Assembly: GCA_027320785.1 (NCBI GenBank)
Contig: DAHVKR010000118.1
Location: forward strand, 1-5,322
Source: Bdellovibrionales bacterium
GTDB lineage: Bacteria > Bdellovibrionota > Bdellovibrionia > Bdellovibrionales > Bdellovibrionaceae
Reading direction: 5' to 3'
DNA length: 5,322 nt
Part shown: in pieces, positions 1 through 4,932 of the stretch
How positions within the stretch are numbered: position 1 is the stretch's first letter
Layout of the letters: each line of letters starts with the position of its first letter
Notes under the pieces: model-generated
The model's input: the letters and a program-made list of their open reading frames with translations, nothing else
What the model was told of the DNA's origin: nothing
Databases searched by the model: none
Translations under genes and position numbers: made by a program

Positions 1-1360
1 TTTTTTCTAAAGTAGCTTTGTCTGAAATAAGATTAACAGAAATAACATCCCCAACTTTTAAAGCTTCAGAGGGCTTATGAATTTGAGCATAGTCAGATCG
101 AATTTCAGGGTTGGGCTTTCGAGCCCATGTCATAGTTTGAAAATCAATAAGTCCTTTTGATTCGGGGAGATCAACAATGACATAACCATCTTGGTCATTC
201 ACTTCGCGAACAATTGCTAGGTAATCTTCGTTTGCCTTCATGAAAGGGGGAATTTTGCTGGCATGTCGCGGATCATTTTCCATTTTAATTTCAGCAAACT
301 GACCGTCGGGCATGATGGTTCTTTCAGGAGTCGCTTCTTGAATGAGCTTTTTCTTTTCTGCCTCTAAAAAAGAAGAAATATCTTCTTCGCTTGTCAAATT
401 TTTAAGAGAGCCGCGGAAGCCTTGTCTCTTGTCTAAGTCCTTGAGTCCTTTTCTGAGAGCATCCTGCGCGGCTATCTGCTTATCTAAATCCATAGCGAGT
501 TTGACTTGAATTCCCTCATCCAAAACGGCTTTTTCCCCTAATTTATCCACAAGGATTTGGCGAACAGTTTCCATGTAGAAAGGGGCCACATCTTGGTAGT
601 TTTCGCGCACATAAACTTTAACAGGTTTTCTTGCCGCTTCCTCTGCTTCTTGACGAGGAACAAAGCCCACATCTGCCATACGTTTTAAAACATAAAGCTG
701 ACGTTCTTTGGCTCGTTTAGGGTTTGAAACAGGAGAGTATCGGCTAGGAGCTTGTGGGAGTCCTGCTAAGATAGCACACTCTTCTAAGCTCAATTGATCA
801 ACAGATTTTTTAAAATAAGTTTGAGCTGCATTTTGGATTCCGTAAGCACCTTGCCCGAAATAAATTTGATTTAAGTAAAGATAAAGAATTTCCTCTTTCT
901 TTAAGTTCTTTTCCATCTGTTGAGCTAAAATCGCTTCGCGAAACTTTCGAATAAAAGTTTTCTCTGTATCGTGAAGTAATAAAGTTTTAGCGACCTGTTG
1001 AGTAATGGTAGAGCCGCCCTGAACAGAGTGACCCGCGCGAATATTCGCAATCGTAGCGCGCAGAATAGCACCATAGTTAATGCCACCATGATGGAAAAAC
1101 TGATCATCTTCTGCTGCTAAGAAAGCATTAATCAAATTTTTTGGCATTTTCGAATAGGGAACTAAGGTTCTTCGCTCGCGCGCGAACTCTCCAACTTTTT
1201 TTCCATTGCGGTCATAAACGTTTGAAACCAAGAGAGGCTTGTAGTCCTCTACAGTGATAATTTCAGGCAGATTACTTTTTATCGCCTTATACGCAATGAT
1301 GGCCGTAGAAATGCCAATAAAAAATAAGGCAATACCCAAGAGTACAATTTTTTTAGTCAT
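1..1360 (-). CDS. mrcA: Penicillin-binding protein 1A, N-terminal part (bifunctional class A PBP; runs off left edge)
   Basis: Class A PBPs are inner-membrane enzymes that polymerise lipid II into glycan strands (GT51 domain) and cross-link the peptides (transpeptidase domain). The 453 codons present show a short cytoplasmic start and a membrane anchor (about residues 5-24). The GT51 domain follows, with EDDQFFHHGG at 84-93 (catalytic Glu84), GGSTITQQ at 115-122 and RKFREA at 138-143 (second Glu142), then LNQIYFGQGAYG at 163-174 and AGLPQAPSRYSP at 199-210. A linker with the DKRQGFRG motif (310-317) leads to an OB-like domain of the PBP1A type (about 347-453, with TMTWARKP at 409-416). The SxxK, SxN and KTG transpeptidase motifs are not in the window. 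The ATG at 1358-1360 is preceded by GAGGGA with 5-nt spacing. No frame break is seen. PBP1A rather than PBP1B or 1C is favoured by the OB domain and linker. The symbol is by family; ponA is a synonym. Confidence 0.95.
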   Translation of the reverse strand, partial: MTKKIVLLGIALFFIGISTAIIAYKAIKSNLPEIITVEDYKPLLVSNVYDRNGKKVGEFARERRTLVPYSKMPKNLINAFLAAEDDQFFHHGGINYGAILRATIANIRAGHSVQGGSTITQQVAKTLLLHDTEKTFIRKFREAILAQQMEKNLKKEEILYLYLNQIYFGQGAYGIQNAAQTYFKKSVDQLSLEECAILAGLPQAPSRYSPVSNPKRAKERQLYVLKRMADVGFVPRQEAEEAARKPVKVYVRENYQDVAPFYMETVRQILVDKLGEKAVLDEGIQVKLAMDLDKQIAAQDALRKGLKDLDKRQGFRGSLKNLTSEEDISSFLEAEKKKLIQEATPERTIMPDGQFAEIKMENDPRHASKIPPFMKANEDYLAIVREVNDQDGYVIVDLPESKGLIDFQTMTWARKPNPEIRSDYAQIHKPSEALKVGDVISVNLISDKATLEK

Positions 1361-1365
1361 ACTTA

Positions 1366-1371
1366 TCCCTC
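1366..1371 (-). promoter_or_regulatory. Ribosome binding site of the PBP1A gene
   Basis: On the minus strand GAGGGA lies 5 nt before the ATG at 1358-1360. It fixes this start, which also gives a normal PBP1A N-terminus with the membrane anchor beginning within a few residues. Confidence 0.75.
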
Positions 1372-1386
1372 AAGCTTAACTCACAA

Positions 1387-1414
1387 ATTGTAGCACTTTT
1401 CAGAGGAGAGTCAC
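1387..1414 (-). promoter_or_regulatory. Putative sigma-70 promoter of the PBP1A gene (extended -10)
   Basis: On the minus strand the -10 box is TACAAT (1387-1392, five of six consensus bases), preceded by TGC, which makes an extended -10. A partial -35, GTGACT (1409-1414), stands 16 nt upstream. The predicted start near 1380 would leave a leader of about 20 nt that includes the ribosome binding site. It lies downstream of the terminator of the preceding gene, so PBP1A probably has its own transcript. This is a consensus match by eye only. Confidence 0.5.
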
Positions 1415-1463
1415 GGAAACGCAGGACTCCAAGAGTGGGAGGGTCTGGATTCATTATGGAATG

Positions 1464-1491
1464 AAAAAGACGGCCTCAATGGGCCGTCTTT
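1464..1491 (-). terminator. Rho-independent terminator of the coiled-coil protein gene
   Basis: Read on the minus strand, AAAGACGGCC (1491-1482) pairs perfectly with GGCCGTCTTT (1475-1466) around the 6-nt loop CATTGA, and the RNA ends in five U (1468-1464). The GC core is 7 bp. The hairpin begins 29 nt after the TAA at 1521-1523. In the plus direction only three T follow the stem, so the minus orientation is the functional one. It separates this gene from the PBP1A gene. Confidence 0.85.
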
Positions 1492-1520
1492 AGAGGAGAA
1501 GCTAGACTTTAGTTTGGTAT

Positions 1521-3014
1521 TTATCGTGTTCCGCCACTGCTAGATGAATCGCTGGATTCGGAGTCGTCAGAGGAGTTGCCCTCTTTGCTGGGGTCTGGGA
1601 TAGAATCGGTAAAGCTACAGCCCTTATTTTTTGCGGAGTCGAATACAGCTTGTAGAGCATTGCTCTTGCTCTGTACCTCTTGAGCTTCTTCGACAGATAT
1701 CTTGCCTTGTGAGGTCAACTGACTTTGCAGTGTTTGTTGATCTTGAATTTTACTCATTTGCAGGCGCGATTGATTTTGCTGAGCAGATTGCAAAGCGGTG
1801 TTGTACTCGTTGGCGAGCTCGTTATCTTTTAGAAAATATTTTTGCTGAGCCTGTGTGAGTTTTGATTTTACTTTATCCAAAGCTTTATTGTAATCATCGA
1901 CAGAGTTAGAAAGTTGAGTTTGAGCATCAGAAAGTTGGTTGACGATATCATCGTGCTGTTTTACACGAAGCTCGCTGTTGTTAATGTAAGACTGTGAGAT
2001 GGTGTTTCTTAAGTCGTGCATTTGTTGGACGCAACTGTTGTAGGTATCTTTAAGGGCTTTTACTCGGTCGGATCCGCTTGAAAGACTACTGCTCGAGCTG
2101 CCGCCGAAATTGTCGGCATTAGTTTTTTTTGCGACTGCAACACAGGCTAATTTTATGGAAGTTTCACTTTGCAAGTTAACAATACCACCAGAAGAAGTTT
2201 TTGCGCTTGTGAGGGCGGCCTTAAGTTCAATGCTTGCTGTTTGAATGTTTTGGCGCGCCGTTATTTCTTGAGTTTGCAATTTACGAATTTGATCCGAGAG
2301 TTGAAGCTGCGTATCGCGGTATTTTGCTAGCGCGCTTTCTTGTGCTGTTTGCGCATCTTCTTGAGCCTTCTCCCACTCTTCTTTTAGTTTATCGCGCTCA
2401 TCATTAATTTGCTTTAAGTCTTTTTGGCTGTCCTTTTGAGCATTCAAAATATCCTCATCGCCTTTTCGAATCTTCTCTTGTAGGTCATCAATTTTTTTAC
2501 TGAGATCTTTTTTATCATCTTTAAAGCTTGTTTTAGCGCCCTTAATGTCGCAGCCTTTTTTTCCTTGAGGAGTTTGGCCAACGAAGGACTGCATTAAAGT
2601 CAGACTGAAACTTGTGTCATCACTCTCACCATCGTCTGTTATACAATCCTTTGCCATTTTTCGAGCGGGATAGGGGAAGTCTTTAACCAGATCCTTAAAG
2701 TCAGACTGCAACTGTGTGCAATAGGCTTTATCATCTGACTTATCCTGCGTACACTTATCATATAGCTTTTGTTGTTGGTTAATTAATGATTTGATCTGCT
2801 CTTGTCTTTGCAGTGTGGTTTTAGGATCTTGCTGTTCTTGCTGAAAATTTAAAAGATTTGTTTGAATTTTGTCGCAATTGCTACTGCTTGCACTCGTGCT
2901 GCTGCGATTACTTGTTGAGTTGCTTCCGTCTCTGGCATCGGCTTGCGAAACAGTGAAGGTGACTAAAGAAAATGTGACAAGTGTCAAAATGATAATCGAA
3001 GATTTAAGCGTCAT
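1521..3014 (-). CDS. Exported coiled-coil protein of unknown function, Ser-rich, eight cysteines
   Basis: I do not recognise a named family. The 497-residue product starts with a typical Sec signal peptide (Lys4, hydrophobic 7-21, predicted cleavage after ADA at 25-27). The mature part opens with a Ser/Thr/Asn-rich stretch (about 30-46). Two long Gln/Lys/Asp/Glu-rich helical regions likely to form coiled coils (about 165-270 and 350-455) flank a Ser/Gly linker (304-315). The tail is acidic and Ser-rich (about 470-497) and ends SSSSGGTR. Eight cysteines (47, 88, 99, 124, 155, 291, 328, 466) all fall after the signal peptide, so disulfides in an oxidising periplasm are possible. No lipobox, LytM, amidase or membrane domain is visible. 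The ATG at 3012-3014 was chosen over one 45 nt upstream because GGGGGA stands 7 nt before it and the signal peptide begins there; the upstream ATG overlaps a possible -10 box. It is a single gene with its own terminator. A structural or regulatory role at the cell wall is only an inference from its neighbours. Confidence 0.85.
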   Translation of the reverse strand: MTLKSSIIILTLVTFSLVTFTVSQADARDGSNSTSNRSSTSASSSNCDKIQTNLLNFQQEQQDPKTTLQRQEQIKSLINQQQKLYDKCTQDKSDDKAYCTQLQSDFKDLVKDFPYPARKMAKDCITDDGESDDTSFSLTLMQSFVGQTPQGKKGCDIKGAKTSFKDDKKDLSKKIDDLQEKIRKGDEDILNAQKDSQKDLKQINDERDKLKEEWEKAQEDAQTAQESALAKYRDTQLQLSDQIRKLQTQEITARQNIQTASIELKAALTSAKTSSGGIVNLQSETSIKLACVAVAKKTNADNFGGSSSSSLSSGSDRVKALKDTYNSCVQQMHDLRNTISQSYINNSELRVKQHDDIVNQLSDAQTQLSNSVDDYNKALDKVKSKLTQAQQKYFLKDNELANEYNTALQSAQQNQSRLQMSKIQDQQTLQSQLTSQGKISVEEAQEVQSKSNALQAVFDSAKNKGCSFTDSIPDPSKEGNSSDDSESSDSSSSGGTR

Positions 3015-3021
3015 TTCGATT

Positions 3022-3027
3022 TCCCCC
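3022..3027 (-). promoter_or_regulatory. Ribosome binding site deciding the start of the coiled-coil protein
   Basis: Minus-strand GGGGGA lies 7 nt before the ATG at 3012-3014. The in-frame ATGs at 3027-3029 and 3057-3059 have no comparable purine-rich site and would put extra residues before the signal peptide. Confidence 0.65.
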
Positions 3028-3057
3028 ATGACTTTATAAATAAGCAAGACCAATACC

Positions 3058-3063
3058 ATTATC
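3058..3063 (-). promoter_or_regulatory. Possible -10 box for the coiled-coil protein gene
   Basis: GATAAT on the minus strand matches TATAAT in five of six positions and would start transcription near 3051, giving a leader of about 37 nt. No good -35 hexamer is seen 16-18 nt upstream, so this is a weak call. Confidence 0.25.
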
Positions 3064-3093
3064 GGTTCATAAGGTTTTAAATTTTATGGGAGT

Positions 3094-3108
3094 GTCTCAG
3101 CTTGAGAC
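3094..3108 (-). terminator. Hairpin after the nucleotidyltransferase-like gene, possible weak terminator
   Basis: A perfect 6-bp stem, GTCTCA (3094-3099) with TGAGAC (3103-3108), encloses a 3-nt loop, 16 nt after the stop codon at 3125-3127. On the minus strand it is followed by ACTCCCATAAAATTT, which is AT-rich but has no U run, so termination would be weak or rho-assisted. An adjacent 8-bp palindrome, CGCTAGCG (3110-3117), may add structure. Confidence 0.3.
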
Positions 3109-3124
3109 GCGCTAGCGAGAATAT

Positions 3125-3766
3125 TTATGTTAACCAGTCTTTCATCAAGGCTTTGATCTGAGTTTGATAGGGAACTCCCAAAACTTGTGATTTTTCTTTG
3201 AAAGCATCCAGAAGGGGTTGGGGAATCTTCATGCTGATCAGTTTTGATTTCCCCAACTCCTTCCGTTCTTCTAGGTGGAGGTAGAAGCGGAGGTTTTCAA
3301 GTCGTTGGAGTAAAAATTCAGGAGTGACTTTGGTGACTTTAGGAATATCAGCTGGGATTTTAAGACCCAGCTCTTTGAGATCTTCAGTTTTGAGATAGCG
3401 CAGATTTATGTTTTTGATATTGATCTCAAAAGGTTGAAAGTATTGAGGCTCGGCGGTCAGTCGTATCAAAACTTTTTGAGATTTCGCTTTTGGGTTTTGA
3501 AAGACCCAAGATTTCATGTTTTTTTGTTTTTTAAATTGATCGAGAAAGTGAAAGAGCTCGTCTGCTCCGACTGGCAGAGTATTTTCGTAGCCAACTTTTT
3601 GTAGAGCTTTTTCTACTTTTTTAAATTGATCGAGGCTCTGGGGAATGAGGACCTCAATTTCGGGGTCGTCAATAAGGACACCATTGAGATTGGCTGCGAC
3701 GGCTCCAGAAAAAACAAAATCCACGCGAAAATTTTGAAAAGCTTCTGCCACATGTAAAACGGTCAT
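3125..3766 (-). CDS. Degenerate nucleotidyltransferase-fold protein with C-terminal CopG-type ribbon-helix-helix domain
   Basis: The 213-residue product has two parts. Residues 1-135 follow the AbiEii/DUF6036-like minimal nucleotidyltransferase pattern. The segment FSGAVAANLNG (19-29) matches the GG-x-A-x-x-x-x-G helix; DDPEIEVLI (33-41) takes the place of the metal-binding TxDIDhhh strand; QKNMKSWVF (81-89) matches the family's EKNMKVFSF-like stretch; VLIRLTAEP (99-107) is the third-acid strand; and LKTEDLKEL (125-133) matches the SLEDLI helix. The two catalytic aspartates read Glu36 and Glu38, and the usual Arg/Thr before them are missing, so catalysis is doubtful. Residues 176-212 (SMKIPQPLLDAF, then GVPYQTQIKALM) are a typical CopG/BrnA-antitoxin ribbon-helix-helix, a dimeric DNA-binding fold. 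The ATG at 3764-3766 begins just before the domain, but its ribosome site is poor; an open TTG start at 3908-3910 would add 48 low-complexity residues across the divergent promoter and is less likely. The likely role is DNA-binding regulator or antitoxin; no toxin partner is in the window. Confidence 0.75.
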   Translation of the reverse strand: MTVLHVAEAFQNFRVDFVFSGAVAANLNGVLIDDPEIEVLIPQSLDQFKKVEKALQKVGYENTLPVGADELFHFLDQFKKQKNMKSWVFQNPKAKSQKVLIRLTAEPQYFQPFEINIKNINLRYLKTEDLKELGLKIPADIPKVTKVTPEFLLQRLENLRFYLHLEERKELGKSKLISMKIPQPLLDAFKEKSQVLGVPYQTQIKALMKDWLT

Positions 3767-3803
3767 GAGCTTAGGATAGACCGGTATAGATGAGGGGCAA
3801 TCT

Positions 3804-3840
3804 TCGTGATGTGAGGAAAATGAAATCACGACATATGTCG
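3804..3840. repeat. Operator-like inverted repeats between divergent genes
   Basis: Two overlapping symmetric elements lie here. TCGTGAT (3804-3810) and ATCACGA (3825-3831) form a perfect 7-bp inverted repeat with a 14-nt spacer, so the half-site centres are 21 bp (two helical turns) apart. CGACATATGTCG (3829-3840) is a perfect 12-bp palindrome sharing its left end with the second arm. The sequence TCTTCGTG recurs at 3801-3808 and 3921-3928. The location, 38-74 bp upstream of a gene encoding a ribbon-helix-helix protein and next to the divergent promoter, suggests an operator. That function is an inference. Confidence 0.4.
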
Positions 3841-3872
3841 AGGTTTTGTTTGCAGAAGAGGGCGATTCTCGC

Positions 3873-3901
3873 TTCACAAGGGAGAAAAACTTAGCTAATA
3901 T
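3873..3901 (+). promoter_or_regulatory. Putative sigma-70 promoter for the small hypothetical gene (and perhaps ftsEX)
   Basis: TTCACA (3873-3878, five of six to TTGACA) and TAATAT (3896-3901, four of six to TATAAT) are separated by the ideal 17 nt. Transcription would begin near 3908, giving a leader of about 45 nt to the ATG at 3953. It lies 33 bp downstream of the palindrome at 3829-3840, so a protein bound there could influence it. This is a visual match only. Confidence 0.5.
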
Positions 3902-3952
3902 CCAGACCAAAGTTAGATTCTCTTCGTGGGAATTACATTAATTGGAAACTTC

Positions 3953-4213
3953 ATGAGCGGCGTTGTTAAAGGGTTTAATTCAGACTTTTATATTTCGGGT
4001 AGACACTACCACCTGCAGTCCGAAGACTGGGGAACTCAGAATCCTTATTTGGTAACGCGCCTTTATTGCCAAGGAGCTGTGGTCAAAACATTAAAGCGAT
4101 CGTACTTTGAGGTTTTTGGAACCGTTCGTATTGCTCAGGATGTTGTGAAGATTGCCCTGAAGCATCAGCATGAAGAGTTAGCCAAAGAACTCGTTTTGGG
4201 TCGAAGCCTTTAA
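3953..4213 (+). CDS. Small conserved-looking hypothetical protein (86 aa)
   Basis: This soluble protein has no signal peptide or membrane segment. Residues 1-55 look like a compact beta-rich domain (KGFNSDFYISGRHYHLQ at 6-22, SEDWGTQNPYLVTRLY at 23-38, GAVVKTLKRSYFEV at 41-54). Residues 59-81 look like an amphipathic helix rich in Val, Ala, His and Glu. The pattern of a His/Gln-x-Glu-Asp segment, then a Thr-containing strand, Gly-Ala-Val-Val-Lys and Ser-Tyr resembles small delta-proteobacterial proteins and N-terminal domains I recall, but I cannot name the family or its function. The ATG at 3953 has GGA 6 nt upstream; a GTG at 3926 would add 9 residues and has a poorer site. It ends 53 nt before ftsE on the same strand and may be co-transcribed with it. 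No terminator is visible between them. Confidence 0.7.
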   Translation: MSGVVKGFNSDFYISGRHYHLQSEDWGTQNPYLVTRLYCQGAVVKTLKRSYFEVFGTVRIAQDVVKIALKHQHEELAKELVLGRSL

Positions 4214-4254
4214 AACGAGACAAAGGTCCTCTACACCCCACCCGAATCTGTTCC

Positions 4255-4260
4255 TAAAAT
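4255..4260 (+). promoter_or_regulatory. Possible -10 box directly before ftsE
   Basis: TAAAAT (five of six to TATAAT) ends 6 nt before the ftsE ATG. A poor -35-like TACACC (4232-4237) stands 17 nt upstream. If active, it would give a leaderless or nearly leaderless ftsE transcript, in keeping with the absence of a clear Shine-Dalgarno site. An AT-rich coincidence is equally possible. Confidence 0.25.
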
Positions 4261-4266
4261 AATGAG

Positions 4267-4932
4267 ATGATTGAACTTTCTCATATCTACAAGACTTTTA
4301 CAGGTCCCGTGCACGCACTTCGCAATCTCGATCTCAAAATTCAAAAAGGAGAGTTTGTTTATATCACAGGCCCAAGTGGGGCTGGTAAAACAACTCTCTT
4401 TAGAATGCTCGCGGGGTTTGAAATGCCAACCTCAGGACAACTAAAAGTCGCTGGATATGATTTAAATCAAATGTCTTCAAATGATAAGCCCCAGTTTCGC
4501 AGAAAGCTGGGAGTTGTCTTTCAGGATTTTAAACTTTTAAAAGACCAAACAGCTCTTGAAAATGTGGCGATGCCTCTCCTCATTCGAGGTGAAAAAAAAG
4601 CACGAAGTTTGGAAAGAGCTAAGGTTTTTTTGCAAAAAGTAGGATTGGAAGATCGTCAGGATATGAGGTCCGAAACTTTGTCGGGCGGAGAGCAGCAACG
4701 GGTCGCATTGGCTCGCGCTATCATTCATCAGCCGGATATTATATTAGCGGACGAGCCAACAGGTAATTTAGACATGGATCGTGGCGAAGAAATTATGGAT
4801 CTACTTGAGTTTTGTGCACAGTCCGGGATGACAGTTCTGGTAACGACGCATGATCTCGAGATGGTTCGGCGTCGAAAACAACGCGTGATTTCCATTAAAA
4901 ATGGAGAAGTGGTTAAAGATGGGCGCGCCTAA
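4267..4932 (+). CDS. ftsE: Cell division ATP-binding protein FtsE
   Basis: FtsE is the cytoplasmic ATPase of the FtsEX complex at the division site. ATP binding and hydrolysis change the conformation of FtsX, which activates peptidoglycan hydrolases through periplasmic partners (EnvC in E. coli, PcsB in streptococci). The 221 residues match the family's usual length of about 220. All ABC ATPase motifs are intact: Walker A GPSGAGKT (35-42), Q-loop Gln86 in VFQDFKLL, signature LSGGEQQR (138-145), Walker B IILADE (158-163, catalytic Glu163), D-loop GNLD (166-169) and H-loop His195 in TTHD. The start MIELSHIYKTF is the normal FtsE N-terminus. No good ribosome site precedes it, only GAG touching the ATG. 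The closely related LolD and MacB ATPases are excluded mainly by the FtsX-like permease encoded next, which overlaps it by 14 nt. Confidence 0.95.
   Translation: MIELSHIYKTFTGPVHALRNLDLKIQKGEFVYITGPSGAGKTTLFRMLAGFEMPTSGQLKVAGYDLNQMSSNDKPQFRRKLGVVFQDFKLLKDQTALENVAMPLLIRGEKKARSLERAKVFLQKVGLEDRQDMRSETLSGGEQQRVALARAIIHQPDIILADEPTGNLDMDRGEEIMDLLEFCAQSGMTVLVTTHDLEMVRRRKQRVISIKNGEVVKDGRA

Noticed and set aside
925..1107. A 60-codon minus-strand open frame
   Set aside because: It is in another frame within the glycosyltransferase domain of PBP1A, where the PBP1A reading is unmistakable.
1631..1858. A 75-codon plus-strand open frame
   Set aside because: It lies fully antisense to the coiled-coil gene, has no ribosome site or recognisable domain, and its sequence looks like a shadow of a Gln/Ser-rich gene read backwards.
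2070..2105. Simple-sequence repeat encoding the Ser/Gly linker of the coiled-coil protein
   Set aside because: The serines use mixed codons (AGC, TCG, AGT, TCA), so there is no nucleotide tract that could slip and act as a phase switch.
3110..3117. Palindrome CGCTAGCG as a regulatory site
   Set aside because: An 8-bp palindrome is expected many times in 5 kb by chance. It lies between a gene end and a weak hairpin with no promoter match around it.
3125..4213. The nucleotidyltransferase-like/RHH gene and the 86-residue gene as a toxin-antitoxin pair
   Set aside because: They are divergent instead of co-directional and overlapping. The small protein shows no RelE, BrnT, HEPN or other toxin signature, and both are set among housekeeping genes.
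4537..4728. A 63-codon minus-strand open frame
   Set aside because: It is antisense to the ABC signature region of ftsE and shows no features of its own.
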